DNA of 64,000 bases from Planctomycetota bacterium (GTDB lineage: Bacteria; Planctomycetota; Phycisphaerae; Phycisphaerales; UBA1924). Below, in pieces: positions 1 through 7,437 of this stretch. Location: positions 1 to 64,000 of the forward strand of contig JAEYUO010000139.1 in the NCBI GenBank assembly GCA_023432465.1, written 5' to 3'. Within the stretch, counting starts at the first letter, position 1. The number at the start of each line of letters is the position of its first letter. Made by a program: the position numbers and the translations under genes. The notes below the pieces were generated by a model, which was given only the letters and a program-made list of their open reading frames with translations, was not told the origin of the DNA and did not search any database.

Positions 1-61
1 CACTCAAAATCCAAAAAGAATACCTTGACAAAACCCGATCCGTCCCCCATACTTCCCCATC

Positions 62-1204
62 ATGTTCACGGCGGGGGAACTCCACATCCAGTCAGCTTCC
101 ATTGAGCCCGAAGGCTCCCCCGCGGCCACTCCGCGCCCATGCCTGCATTCCCAACCTCCCCGCAAGGGCGAGGTGCCGCCGAAGACCGGGGGGGCGGCGG
201 TGGGGGCTCCTGCGTTTCCTCCTGTTTCCTCTACCGCTTCTCTGCCTTCGCCTTCGCCTTTCAATCCGCAATCCCAAATCCAAAATCCGCAATCGGAAGC
301 CCCAGGCTCGCCTCCCCGCCGCGCCGTCCCCCTCACCTTCAACCCGATCATCAACGACGAAGCCAACATCCTCGCCGCCATCGCCCGCGGCGACCGCACC
401 CTCCCCGACCTCGCCGAAGAGCACGGAACCACCGTCACCGCGCTCTGCCTCTGGCTCCAACGCGAGGACATCCAGCGCAAGCTGGCCGACCTCACCACCG
501 CCGGCGCAACACTCACGCGCATCGCGGCGGTCAACAACCTCCCCAAAGCCGTCAGCGCGCTCAGCTTCCAGATCGACGGCTACATCTTCGATCGCACCCA
601 CAACCTCATCAAGCCCGGCCTCGATGCCGACCGCGTCGCGGCGACGCGCGATGCCAACGTCCGCAAGGCCGCCCACCTGCTCCTCCGCCTCGCCAAGTTC
701 GACCCCAACCAACCCATCTACCGCCGACGCGACCGCGCCGACCGCACGATTCCAAGCACCCTCGCCCCGCACATCGCCGACCGGACAGATCTTGGCGAAG
801 CCCGCTCCCCCGCCGGGGGGGCCGACGGGGGAGCTGTCGAGCGCAGCGAGACTGAGGGGGCACTTCTCCTGATTTCAACCTTCCGCAAGGGAGTGGGTGG
901 AGAGGAAGCGAGTGCGCAGCACGAGCAGGTGAGGGGTGCCTTCAGCAAGCTCACACACGCGCAAGTGGTCACGCCGGACTTTGCGGGCGAAACGGAGCGC
1001 GCACGTCTCCTGCCTTCAACATCCCCCGAGGGGGAGGTCCCGGCGAAGGTGGGCGGGCCGGGGGTGGGGGCTCCTGCCTTTCCTACGTCTTCTTCTTTCT
1101 GCCTTTCCCACATCCCCCTTCCCACATCCGACTTCGAGCCCGACTACGACGATGACCCCGAGTCCGAGCCAGCTCCCGAACCGAGTCTCGCCAACTCGTC
1201 CTGA
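62..1204 (+). CDS. HTH-like hypothetical protein with repeat-derived ends
   Basis: I do not recognise the family. Residues about 95-225 look like a genuine helical protein: strong C/G third-position bias and a helix-turn-helix-like stretch around LPDLAEEHGTTVTALCLWL, so a DNA-associated role is possible. The flanks are different: residues about 37-53 (GEVPPKTGGAAVGAPAFP) and 324-341 (GEVPAKVGGPGVGAPAFP) come from two direct copies of one DNA repeat read in the same frame, and are followed by Pro/Ser-rich low complexity. There is no Met between residue 1 and the core. The start is therefore either the ATG at 62 or, less likely, a GTG at 173, and the N-terminal repeat peptide appears to be coding in either case. 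The core favours C-ending codons more than many neighbours. The start and expression are uncertain. Confidence 0.55.
   Translation: MFTAGELHIQSASIEPEGSPAATPRPCLHSQPPRKGEVPPKTGGAAVGAPAFPPVSSTASLPSPSPFNPQSQIQNPQSEAPGSPPRRAVPLTFNPIINDEANILAAIARGDRTLPDLAEEHGTTVTALCLWLQREDIQRKLADLTTAGATLTRIAAVNNLPKAVSALSFQIDGYIFDRTHNLIKPGLDADRVAATRDANVRKAAHLLLRLAKFDPNQPIYRRRDRADRTIPSTLAPHIADRTDLGEARSPAGGADGGAVERSETEGALLLISTFRKGVGGEEASAQHEQVRGAFSKLTHAQVVTPDFAGETERARLLPSTSPEGEVPAKVGGPGVGAPAFPTSSSFCLSHIPLPTSDFEPDYDDDPESEPAPEPSLANSS
158..245. repeat. dispersed repeat, copy 1
   Basis: This stretch matches 1024-1107 in the same orientation, sharing GAGGT-CC-GCGAAG, then GGTGGGGGCTCCTGC and a CTTTCTGCC-type end. The two copies flank the core of the gene at 62-1204 and are translated in the same frame. 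Confidence 0.7.
243..295 (+). repeat. ATCCAAAATCC-type dispersed repeat, copy A
   Basis: This AT-richer stretch (CCTTTCAATCCGCAATCCC, then AAATCCAAAATCCGCAATC) reappears inverted at 1765-1800. Related units occur at 1921-1985 and 4408-4438. Here it lies inside the repeat-built N-terminus of the gene at 62. Confidence 0.7.
1024..1107. repeat. dispersed repeat, copy 2
   Basis: Direct, slightly diverged copy of 158-245, lying at the 3' end of the same gene. It encodes GEVPAKVGGPGVGAPAFP against GEVPPKTGGAAVGAPAFP for copy 1. Confidence 0.7.
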
Positions 1205-1390
1205 CCAGAATGTGGGTGATCAATGCGGACGCCCGGCTCTTGCAGCGCACTGCGCACTCGGCGCTCCGCTCGCCCCCCCATTTGCGCTCGGGCCTCGGAT
1301 GATGCCAACTCGATGTCGCCTCTTCCCCCTGCGGCTCATCGCCTCTGCGCGAGGCTCTTGATCTCCGCGCGCAGTCCCCGCCCCTCCGAT
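1205..1390. other. gene-free stretch
   Basis: There is no convincing gene here. Codon bias is weak in every frame, and the stretch joins directly to an 8-bp tandem array and then to the 3' end of the SRP RNA. Confidence 0.5.
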
Positions 1391-1453
1391 TTTGCTGCTT
1401 TGCTGCTTTGCTGCTTTGCTGATCTGCTGATCTGCTGCTCTGCCGATCTGCCG
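1391..1453. repeat. 8-bp tandem repeat (TTTGCTGC/TCTGCTGA)
   Basis: About eight contiguous copies of an 8-bp unit drift from TTTGCTGC through TTTGCTGA and TCTGCTGA to TCTGCCGA. There are no spacers, so it is not a CRISPR array. It ends a few bases before the 3' end of the SRP RNA on the minus strand. Confidence 0.85.
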
Positions 1454-1460
1454 TTTCCAC

Positions 1461-1586
1461 GCCGGACTGAACGACGGCCAGGACACCGGCGGCACCGGAT
1501 GACGGCCGCTTATGGCTGCTGCGGTCAAGCCCTGACCAGGTTCACGGGCCACCCGTGCACCGGGCCCGGCCGTCGATCAGAACGGC
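1461..1586 (-). ncRNA. ffs: signal recognition particle RNA (4.5S-like)
   Basis: Read on the minus strand, 1547-1514 gives AACCTGGTCAGG, then GCTTGACC, then GCAGCAGCC. This is the conserved domain IV layout that binds Ffh, including the asymmetric AGCAGC side. The flanks close into a long helix: CTGATCGACGGCCGGG (5' side, ending at 1580 on the plus strand) pairs with CCTGGCCGTCGTTCAG (3' side, from 1467) with one U-U mismatch, and a further GCCG/CGGC clamp sets the outer limits. The implied length is about 126 nt, close to bacterial SRP RNAs. The domain IV cap reads GC-UUGACC-GC instead of the usual GGAA tetraloop, so the loop is atypical. The exact ends are inferred from pairing only. Confidence 0.85.
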
Positions 1587-1764
1587 GTGGAGGGGGTAGT
1601 AAAGCCGGGTTGGCGGCCGCGGGCGAGGGGGGGCGTGGTTTTCGGGGTTGAAATGCCGATATCGACACAGGCCGCGGCGTGGTAGGCTCAGGGGGGGAGG
1701 GACGGACGGGAGACGATCCGACGGGGGAAAGGGGCCGTAGTGGAAGAGGGGGCGGGGGAAGTTT

Positions 1765-1800
1765 GGATTGCGGATTTTGGATTTTGGATTGAAAGGCAGA
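1765..1800 (-). repeat. ATCCAAAATCC-type dispersed repeat, copy B (inverted)
   Basis: GGATTGCGGATTTTGGATTT followed by TGGATTGAAAGGCAGA is the reverse complement of most of 243-295, including the adjoining TCTGCCTTTC end. Confidence 0.75.
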
Positions 1801-1920
1801 GACGCGGCGTTGAGGTCTCGATGACCCCTCCAGGGGCCGGATGACCAAGAAGAAGGAAAAGGAGTTGAGAGCAGCGCGTTCACAATGAGCCCTGCGGGCT
1901 CGAGAATTGAATCGCATCCC

Positions 1921-1985
1921 GAGTCCCGCATTCCGCATTCCAAATCCAAACTCCAAAATCCAAACTCCAAAATCCAAAATCAACT
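1921..1985 (+). repeat. tandem ATCCAAA(A/C)TCC units
   Basis: A near-perfect 10-11 bp periodic run (CCAAATCCAAACTCCAAAAT and similar) ends just before the ATG at 1998. It belongs to the same family as the copies at 243, 1765 and 4408. Confidence 0.75.
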
Positions 1986-1997
1986 CCCCACTCACCC

Positions 1998-3386
1998 ATG
2001 TCCGACCTCCCCGATGAAGTCCTCCACCCGTTCGAAGCCGAGAAGCGGCAGCGCGCGTTCATTTTGACGGTCGTGCGGTGGGTCTTCTTCGCCTCCATCA
2101 TCGGGTTCGCGCTCCTCACCATCCTCCGCGCCACCAACGAGCCCAACACCGGCCAGCCCGTCGTCGATCTCGCCATCCAGTGGTGGATCCCCGTCGGCGT
2201 TGCGATCTGCATGTTCCTGATCGCGTACCTGGTCGATCGGTACACGCCGAACAAGAAGGTCTCGACGATCACGGGCGTGTTCCTGGGCCTGGTGGTCGGG
2301 ATGCTCGCGACGGTGGTGCTCGGGCTGGTGCTGGATCTGCTGCTCCAGACCTGGGGCATCAACCAGACGGCGATCGACTACCTCAAGCCGCTGATGGGCA
2401 CGATCAAGGTCATGGTGGGTTTGTGCCTGTGCTACCTCGGCGTCACGACCGTTCTGCAGACGCAGGACGACTTCCGCATCGTCATCCCGTATGTCGAGTT
2501 CGCCAAGCAGATCCGCGGCGTGCGCCCCATCGTTCTCGACACGTCCGCCCTCATCGACGGCCGCGTCGCCGATGTCGCCTCGACCGGGCTCATCCAGGCG
2601 CCCATCGTCGTGCCGCGGTTCGTGCTGGCGGAGCTTCAGCTCATGGCCGATGCGGGGGACAAGCTCAAGCGGGCCAAGGGCCGGCGCGGCCTGGATGTGG
2701 TCGCGCGGCTCCAGCGCCAGGGCACCATCGACGTCAAGATTGATGACACCCGCGTGAGCGCGCTGAGCGTCGATCAGATGCTCGTCGAACTCGCCGAGAA
2801 GCTCGGCGGCGGGCGGCTGATGACCACCGACCTTGCGCTGACGCGCGTGGCGCAGATCCACGGCGTGATGGTGCTCAACCTCCACGAGATCGCCAACACG
2901 CTCAAGCCGACGCTGGTGTCGGGGCAGCAGCTGTTGCTGAGGATGGTCAAGCCCGGCGAGCAGCCCGGCCAGGCGGTGGGCTACCTCGAGGACGGCACGA
3001 TGGTCGTCGCCGATGGCGCAGCGCACAAGATCGGGCAGGATGCACTGCTGCTCGTCACCGGGTCGATGCAGACGACCGCGGGGCGGCTGGTGTTTGCGCG
3101 GCTGCTCGATCCCTCGGAGCTTGAGCCGGGCGCGGAGATTGATGCCGCGCCCGATGCTGCGGGCGATGAAGAGCTCGAAGACGATGAGCCGCGCAGCGCA
3201 GACCCGGGCGGCGTGCTGGGCCGCGGGTTCGATGAATCACCCGACGATGCCGCGCCCCTCAACCCCCCCGCTTCGCCCACTGTCCCTCCTGCTCCTTCCG
3301 CGCGGAAGCCCGGCCCCCCTGCTACGCCCAAGGGTGCGCCCCCGCCGTATCGTCGGCCCGGATCGCCGCGGAACCCGAGGAGATAG
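1998..3386 (+). CDS. PIN/TRAM domain membrane protein, YacL-like
   Basis: An integral membrane protein with a cytoplasmic nuclease-like domain, 462 aa. Four hydrophobic segments lie roughly at residues 20-42, 57-77, 90-115 and 132-150. A PIN domain follows, with VLDTSALIDGR (first acidic residue Asp181), an AELQ segment, a basic KRAKGRRGLD stretch and LMTTDLALTRVA. A TRAM-like beta region (about 300-365) comes next, and then an acidic, Pro-rich disordered tail of about 80 residues. This order matches the YacL family. PIN domains of this type are usually Mg-dependent RNases, but the substrate of YacL-type proteins is not settled. The ATG lies next to the repeat run and has no clear Shine-Dalgarno, so the start is chosen by domain completeness. 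Confidence 0.85.
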   Translation: MSDLPDEVLHPFEAEKRQRAFILTVVRWVFFASIIGFALLTILRATNEPNTGQPVVDLAIQWWIPVGVAICMFLIAYLVDRYTPNKKVSTITGVFLGLVVGMLATVVLGLVLDLLLQTWGINQTAIDYLKPLMGTIKVMVGLCLCYLGVTTVLQTQDDFRIVIPYVEFAKQIRGVRPIVLDTSALIDGRVADVASTGLIQAPIVVPRFVLAELQLMADAGDKLKRAKGRRGLDVVARLQRQGTIDVKIDDTRVSALSVDQMLVELAEKLGGGRLMTTDLALTRVAQIHGVMVLNLHEIANTLKPTLVSGQQLLLRMVKPGEQPGQAVGYLEDGTMVVADGAAHKIGQDALLLVTGSMQTTAGRLVFARLLDPSELEPGAEIDAAPDAAGDEELEDDEPRSADPGGVLGRGFDESPDDAAPLNPPASPTVPPAPSARKPGPPATPKGAPPPYRRPGSPRNPRR

Positions 3387-3416
3387 GACCAAGATTCTCC
3401 GCTCAAGCTGCACCCC

Positions 3417-3824
3417 ATGACGTCGCGCATTGTCTTCACCGTTCTTCTGCTGATCGCTTCCAACACCTTCATGACGCTGGCGTGGTACCTGCACGTCAAG
3501 AAGCAGGCGTGGCCGCTGGTCACGGCGATCCTGATTTCGTGGCTGATCGCGCTGCCGGAGTACATCCTGCAGGTGCCGGCGAACCGCATCGGCCATCAGG
3601 ACTTCGGCGGCCCGTTCGGCCTGGCGCAGCTCAAGGTTCTGCAGGAGGCCATCACGCTGATCGTGTTCAGCGTGCTGATGGTGATGGTGTTCAAGGAGAA
3701 GCTGCGCACCACGGACCTGATCGCCTTCGGCCTCGTGTTTCTCGCGGTGGCGGTGTCGGTGTATGGGCGCGAGCGCGGCAAGGCCGCGGAGACTGTCGAG
3801 CCGCCCGCGGCAATCAGCGAGTGA
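3417..3824 (+). CDS. small DMT-type membrane protein (DUF486)
   Basis: A 135-aa protein with four predicted membrane helices (about 5-25, 35-55, 73-92 and 100-118), a charged short loop and a basic C-terminus. The patterns SNTFMTLAWYLHVK and LPEYILQVPANRIG, and the length, fit the DUF486/DMT family, whose substrate is unknown. It starts 30 bp after the PIN/TRAM gene and could be co-transcribed. Its stop lies inside the convergent acetyltransferase gene, giving an 11-bp tail-to-tail overlap. Confidence 0.8.
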   Translation: MTSRIVFTVLLLIASNTFMTLAWYLHVKKQAWPLVTAILISWLIALPEYILQVPANRIGHQDFGGPFGLAQLKVLQEAITLIVFSVLMVMVFKEKLRTTDLIAFGLVFLAVAVSVYGRERGKAAETVEPPAAISE

Positions 3825-4371
3825 CAACCGCCTTGCTCATGATGAGGCTGTCGTAGTTGGTCTCGTTCCAGTGCCAGCGGGCCACCTCGCGGTACCCGTG
3901 CCGGCGGTACATCTCGACGAGCCACTCGGCGGGCTCGGGGGTCGAGAGCGCGAGTTCCGCGGCGTTGATCGTTGCGGCCCGAGATTCGACTTCCTTCAGG
4001 AGCTCCATGCCGATGCCCTTGCCCTGGAACTCGGGCTCGACGGCGAACTGCGAGAAGCTCGCGACGCCTTGCTCGGGCCGATCGAACCACGGCACACCCG
4101 GCCAGGCGCGGCTGGTCTGCTCGGGGGTTTTGAACATGATCGTGCCGACGATCTTCCCCAGGTAGAGCGCGACCAGGCACTGCCCGTCGGCGATGCGGCG
4201 GCGCGTGACTTCCTCGGGCTGGAACGCCGCGAGCGCCTGGATGCCGCGCTCCATGTGCTGCTTGTACGCGCGGTGGAGCAGGCCGGTGAGGTGCGCAAGC
4301 GAATCGTCGGGCTCGAGGGCGCGGATGCGGATCTTGTTGCTGAGACGTTCTGTCAAGGTGGTGGCGCTCAT
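3814..4371 (-). CDS. GNAT family N-acetyltransferase
   Basis: 185 aa. Residues 105-121 contain SQFAVEPEFQGKGIG, in which the QGKGIG pattern (116-121) is the acetyl-CoA pyrophosphate-binding motif A of GNAT enzymes. The C-terminal part (MYRRHGYREVARWHW) is the usual motif B region with a Tyr. The N-terminal part carries an extra helical segment. The substrate cannot be told from sequence. The gene is convergent with the DUF486 gene and overlaps it by 11 bp. Confidence 0.85.
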   Translation of the reverse strand: MSATTLTERLSNKIRIRALEPDDSLAHLTGLLHRAYKQHMERGIQALAAFQPEEVTRRRIADGQCLVALYLGKIVGTIMFKTPEQTSRAWPGVPWFDRPEQGVASFSQFAVEPEFQGKGIGMELLKEVESRAATINAAELALSTPEPAEWLVEMYRRHGYREVARWHWNETNYDSLIMSKAVVTR

Positions 4372-4407
4372 GGGGGAAGGGGAAGTTTAGGCGGAGGCGA
4401 GGGATGA

Positions 4408-4438
4408 TTTGGATTGCGGACTGTGGATTTTGGATTGC
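4408..4438 (-). repeat. ATCCAAAATCC-type dispersed repeat, copy D
   Basis: TTTGGATTGCGGACTGTGGA followed by TTTTGGATTGC is a partial copy in the same orientation as 1765-1800. It lies in the spacer between the GNAT gene and the thioesterase gene, so frame extensions of the thioesterase through it are not trusted. Confidence 0.65.
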
Positions 4439-4461
4439 AGCGCAGCGTGAGAGGTGCATCG

Positions 4462-4983
4462 ATGCAGCACGATCCGCATGCCGCACTCGATCTATCCTCG
4501 GGTATGTCTCACCACGCACCCGAGAACGCTCCGCGGCCGACACGCGCACTGCCGACCGCCGGCTCGCTGCGCGTACGGGTGCGGTACTGCGAGTGCGACC
4601 CGATGGGCGTTGCGCACCACGCCGCGTACATCCCGTGGCTGGAGATGGGCCGGACGGAGTTGCTGCGGGATGCGGGCGTGAGCTACGCCGAGCTGGAGGC
4701 CAGCGGCGTGTTTCTGGTGATCGTGAAGCTGGAGGCGTCGTACAAGCGGCCCGCGTTCTATGACGACCTGCTGGAGGTTCGCACGCGGGTGATCCAGTCG
4801 ACGCGAGTGAAGATCCGGCACGAGTACGAGGTGGTGCGGGTCGAGAGCGGGGCGACGATCGGCTCGGGGATTGCGCGGCAGGGGATGGTGGGCGAGGTGC
4901 TGGTGACGGCGACGACGCTGCTGGCGAGTGTCGATCGGACAGGGAGGCCCGCCGCGCTGCCGGACTGGCTGGCCGGGGAGTAG
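4462..4983 (+). CDS. acyl-CoA thioesterase, YbgC/FadM-like hotdog fold
   Basis: 173 aa from the ATG at 4462, which has GAGAGGTG 6 bp upstream; an ATG at 4504 is a shorter alternative. Residues 38-56 hold VRVRYCECDPMGVAHHAAY, the 4-hydroxybenzoyl-CoA-thioesterase signature with the catalytic Asp (Asp47) and the following MGxxxHxxY helix cap. Single hotdog domains of this type hydrolyse acyl-CoA thioesters in the cytoplasm, and in Gram-negatives they are often linked to the Tol-Pal region, which is not the case here. Chain length and physiological substrate are unknown. The C-terminus runs to the hairpin at 5004. Confidence 0.87.
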   Translation: MQHDPHAALDLSSGMSHHAPENAPRPTRALPTAGSLRVRVRYCECDPMGVAHHAAYIPWLEMGRTELLRDAGVSYAELEASGVFLVIVKLEASYKRPAFYDDLLEVRTRVIQSTRVKIRHEYEVVRVESGATIGSGIARQGMVGEVLVTATTLLASVDRTGRPAALPDWLAGE

Positions 4984-5003
4984 GGAGCGGGTTCGGCCAA
5001 AAC

Positions 5004-5042
5004 GCACGCGAGACCTCGACATCGGGGTCAGGTCTCGCGTGC
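5004..5042. terminator. perfect 13-bp hairpin between convergent genes
   Basis: GCACGCGAGACCT (5004-5016) and AGGTCTCGCGTGC (5030-5042) pair perfectly around a 13-nt loop. The hairpin lies between the thioesterase stop and the stop of the dockerin-type gene, so it can serve both strands. No T-tract follows on either side. Confidence 0.75.
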
Positions 5043-5089
5043 GAACTCTGTGATTTGGTGAGGTCTGCCGCCTCACCGGGAGGAGATGA

Positions 5090-7171
5090 TCAGGCGGGGC
5101 AGCCGGCGAACCAGGCCGCGAGGAAGGCGAAGATGTCGGGGACGGCGATGATGCCGTTGTTGTCAAAGTCCGCGCCCTGGCCCTGGGCGAACCATGCGGC
5201 GAGGAAGGCGAAGATGTCGGGGACGGCGACGGCGCCGCTGTTGTCGAAGTCGGCGGGGCACTCGGCGGGGCAGACATAGAAGAAGCAGGACTGATTCTCG
5301 GGGCCGGCCGTGCCGCCCTGGGCTGCGCAGTCCAGCGCGGAGGTGTCGATGCAGATCTGGCCGGGCAGGCAGCAGGGGACGACCGCACAGACTTCGACGT
5401 CGCAGTTGGTTCCGACGCCGCCCCAGACGCCGCCGGCCTGGGTGCAGGGAGTCTGATACTCGATGTAGCAGGCGTTGCCGGGGATGCAGCACGCGCCGAC
5501 GATGTGGGTGAGGGTGGCGGGATCGCTGACAACGGAGCCGCAGGCGTTGGAGACGACGACGCGGTAGTTGCCGGAGCGGCCGCCGCCGCCGAAGTGCTGG
5601 CCGATGCGGAGCTGGACCTTGTTGGTGCCTTCGTAGTCCCAGTTGGAGGAGTCGAAGTTCGAGCAACTGTCGGTCAGGTTGATCCAGGTGCCGGGGTTGC
5701 TCGGGTCCTCACGCTGCCACTGGTAGGAGAGCGGCCACGAGCCTGAGGCGAGGACGTTCAGGGCTGAGCCGAAGGGATAGTCCTGGGACTCGGTCCAGTC
5801 CTTGGGGCTCATGGCGATCCGCGGCGGGTCGCAGGGGATCTGGCTGCCATCGAGATAGAGGATGCCGCCCATTCCGGTCTGGTGGCTCTGGGCCGGGAGT
5901 TCGCAGGTGTTGCGAGCATCCCACATGGCCAGGAGGATCGCGTTGCCGTCATCGCTCAGAGCCTGGGGAAAGGTGGGCATGAGGCCGGTTGCGAAGATCG
6001 GGTTCTGAGGATCATCAATCGAGCTGATGTAGAGCTCAAGATCGATGGGCTGCCCGTCGTTGATATCGGCGCGCCAGATGAACGGCCGACGAAGGCCGCC
6101 GAGCGTCGGGGGCGGGGGGCCCCACTGCGCGCTGCCGACGATGGTGTTGCCATCGGCGCTGATGCCGGTGACCCAGAGGTCGGAGAAGGGCAGGCCGAGT
6201 TCCTCGGGCGCTTCGGGGGTGCCGAGGTTCTCGGGGATGTACGCGCTCCCGTTCCACGTCCATCGCACCAGCCGGACACCCGACTCACCGGGGAAGTTGG
6301 CCGCGACAAAGCCGGTGGATGCGCCAGAGGCGAGCACGTTGCCCGAGGCGTTGACTCCGGCGTTGTCCTTTGCGCCGAGGTAGTCATCGAGGATCGTCTG
6401 CACGCCATTGCGCCAGACGCAGGTGCGGCGGCGGCTCTCGGCGCTGTTGAGGTCGTAGCCGGTGATGACGGTCGCGTCGGCGTTCATGCGGTCGCCGCGG
6501 GCGGTCGTGGAGCCGGGCTGGACGGGGAGCTGGGTCACCGTGCCGGTGACGGCGTCGTAGATGTGCGGGAAGAAGTTGCCGCACAGGCCCGTCGAGATGG
6601 TGCCGTTGGGGCGGAACGCGGTGGCGTACCAGCCGTTCGAGAGGACATAGCGCCCGTCGGCGGACATGGCGCGCGGGCTGTTGACATCCTGCCCGCAGTG
6701 TGTGCCTCCGATCAATCGGCCGGTCACCGGATCGGGGAAGCGGTCCATCGAGCCCGCGTTGACCCAGCCGGTCGCCGCGGTCCATCGGTGGGTGACGGAG
6801 CGCGAGCTGCACGAGGGCGGGTTGAGTTCGCCGGTCGTGGTGTTGTATCCGTTGAAGCAGTTGAGCCCTCCCCAATCGGCGAGGTTGTTGTCGGTGGTCA
6901 TGGCGATCGCGGCAAGATCGGACGAGCAGACCACACCCCCCTGGCTGCCGATGAACGCGCCATCGACGCGGGTGAAGCCCGCGCCCCGAGCCCAGATGAA
7001 GGTGGCGTATGCGTCCAGATCCGCGTCGTAGGCGACGCCGACTGCGCCGTTTCCGGTGCGCGGCATGTCCATGGCCAGGCCGGTGATGACCAGCTTGGGC
7101 TGAGCCGCGGCGATCGAAGACAGGCCCGCACACATCAGGGCTGCGCAGATTGTTCGGGATGCGATGCTCAT
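5090..7171 (-). CDS. exported protein with C-terminal GC-type dockerin repeats
   Basis: 693 aa with an N-terminal signal peptide (residues 1-23, ...SSIAAAQ). Most of the chain is an extracellular beta-rich region with repeated ALSDDGNAI/SADGNTIVG-like phrases, which resemble HAF-type repeats, followed by an immunoglobulin-like stretch and two Cys-rich inserts (CCIPGNACY, CCLPGQIC). The last 56 residues contain two copies of ADFDN(S/N)GxxAVPDIFAFLAAWFA and end in GCPA. This is the GC-type dockerin module found on many exported Phycisphaerae proteins, with Asp/Asn-rich loops suggesting calcium binding. No cohesin partner is seen in the window. Its promoter region is shared divergently with the gene at 7438. 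The specific function is not recognised. Confidence 0.8.
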   Translation of the reverse strand: MSIASRTICAALMCAGLSSIAAAQPKLVITGLAMDMPRTGNGAVGVAYDADLDAYATFIWARGAGFTRVDGAFIGSQGGVVCSSDLAAIAMTTDNNLADWGGLNCFNGYNTTTGELNPPSCSSRSVTHRWTAATGWVNAGSMDRFPDPVTGRLIGGTHCGQDVNSPRAMSADGRYVLSNGWYATAFRPNGTISTGLCGNFFPHIYDAVTGTVTQLPVQPGSTTARGDRMNADATVITGYDLNSAESRRRTCVWRNGVQTILDDYLGAKDNAGVNASGNVLASGASTGFVAANFPGESGVRLVRWTWNGSAYIPENLGTPEAPEELGLPFSDLWVTGISADGNTIVGSAQWGPPPPTLGGLRRPFIWRADINDGQPIDLELYISSIDDPQNPIFATGLMPTFPQALSDDGNAILLAMWDARNTCELPAQSHQTGMGGILYLDGSQIPCDPPRIAMSPKDWTESQDYPFGSALNVLASGSWPLSYQWQREDPSNPGTWINLTDSCSNFDSSNWDYEGTNKVQLRIGQHFGGGGRSGNYRVVVSNACGSVVSDPATLTHIVGACCIPGNACYIEYQTPCTQAGGVWGGVGTNCDVEVCAVVPCCLPGQICIDTSALDCAAQGGTAGPENQSCFFYVCPAECPADFDNSGAVAVPDIFAFLAAWFAQGQGADFDNNGIIAVPDIFAFLAAWFAGCPA

Positions 7172-7437
7172 CGTGGAGTTCCCTTCGCGTTCAGTATGAG
7201 GCCTGTGGGTCGAACTGCCGGGTCCTTGTGGACCGGGAAAGCAGGTCGCTCAAGTTAGCGTACGTTAACAAGTACACTCGGGTTCGCTGGAGTATTCGAT
7301 ACAGAGTAAATCACGGTTCCAGTCTGTCAAGATGTCTCTAGAGATTTTTTGTAGACATTTTCTTAGTCAGGCAGACGTTCATCGGTATACTGTGGATACG
7401 AATCGATGCCTACCTTGGGAGCGACTGGAAGGACTCC
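7172..7437. promoter_or_regulatory. divergent control region with two palindromes
   Basis: An AT-richer spacer between the dockerin-type gene and paralog A. It contains GTTAGCGTACGTTAAC (7254-7269, 7 of 8 pairs complementary) on the dockerin side. On the paralog side ATGTCT (7332-7337) and AGACAT (7353-7358) form an inverted repeat that encloses TCTCTAGAGA (7335-7344). Both look like protein-binding sites; which regulator binds is unknown. Confidence 0.5.

Larger units (their letters stand above)
1587..1997. other. intergenic region with inverted repeat copies
   Basis: About 410 bp without a gene, between the SRP RNA 5' end and the PIN/TRAM gene. It must hold the SRP RNA promoter on the minus strand, but I cannot pick a convincing -35/-10. 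It also holds an inverted copy of the 243-295 repeat (1765-1800), a short GAGCCC-TGC-GGGCTC hairpin near 1887-1901, and a run of ATCCAAA units (1921-1985). Confidence 0.5.

Noticed and set aside
1391..1453. CRISPR array
   Set aside because: The units are 8 bp, contiguous and without spacers; no cas genes are near.
1921..1985. CRISPR-like or origin iteron array
   Set aside because: The units are about 10-11 bp and contiguous, and the same sequence occurs dispersed and inverted nearby; no replication or cas gene is adjacent.
5882..7258. 458-codon plus-strand frame over the dockerin-type gene
   Set aside because: Antisense to a gene with signal peptide and terminal module; composition is Ala/Gly/Asp/Val-rich as expected of a shadow.
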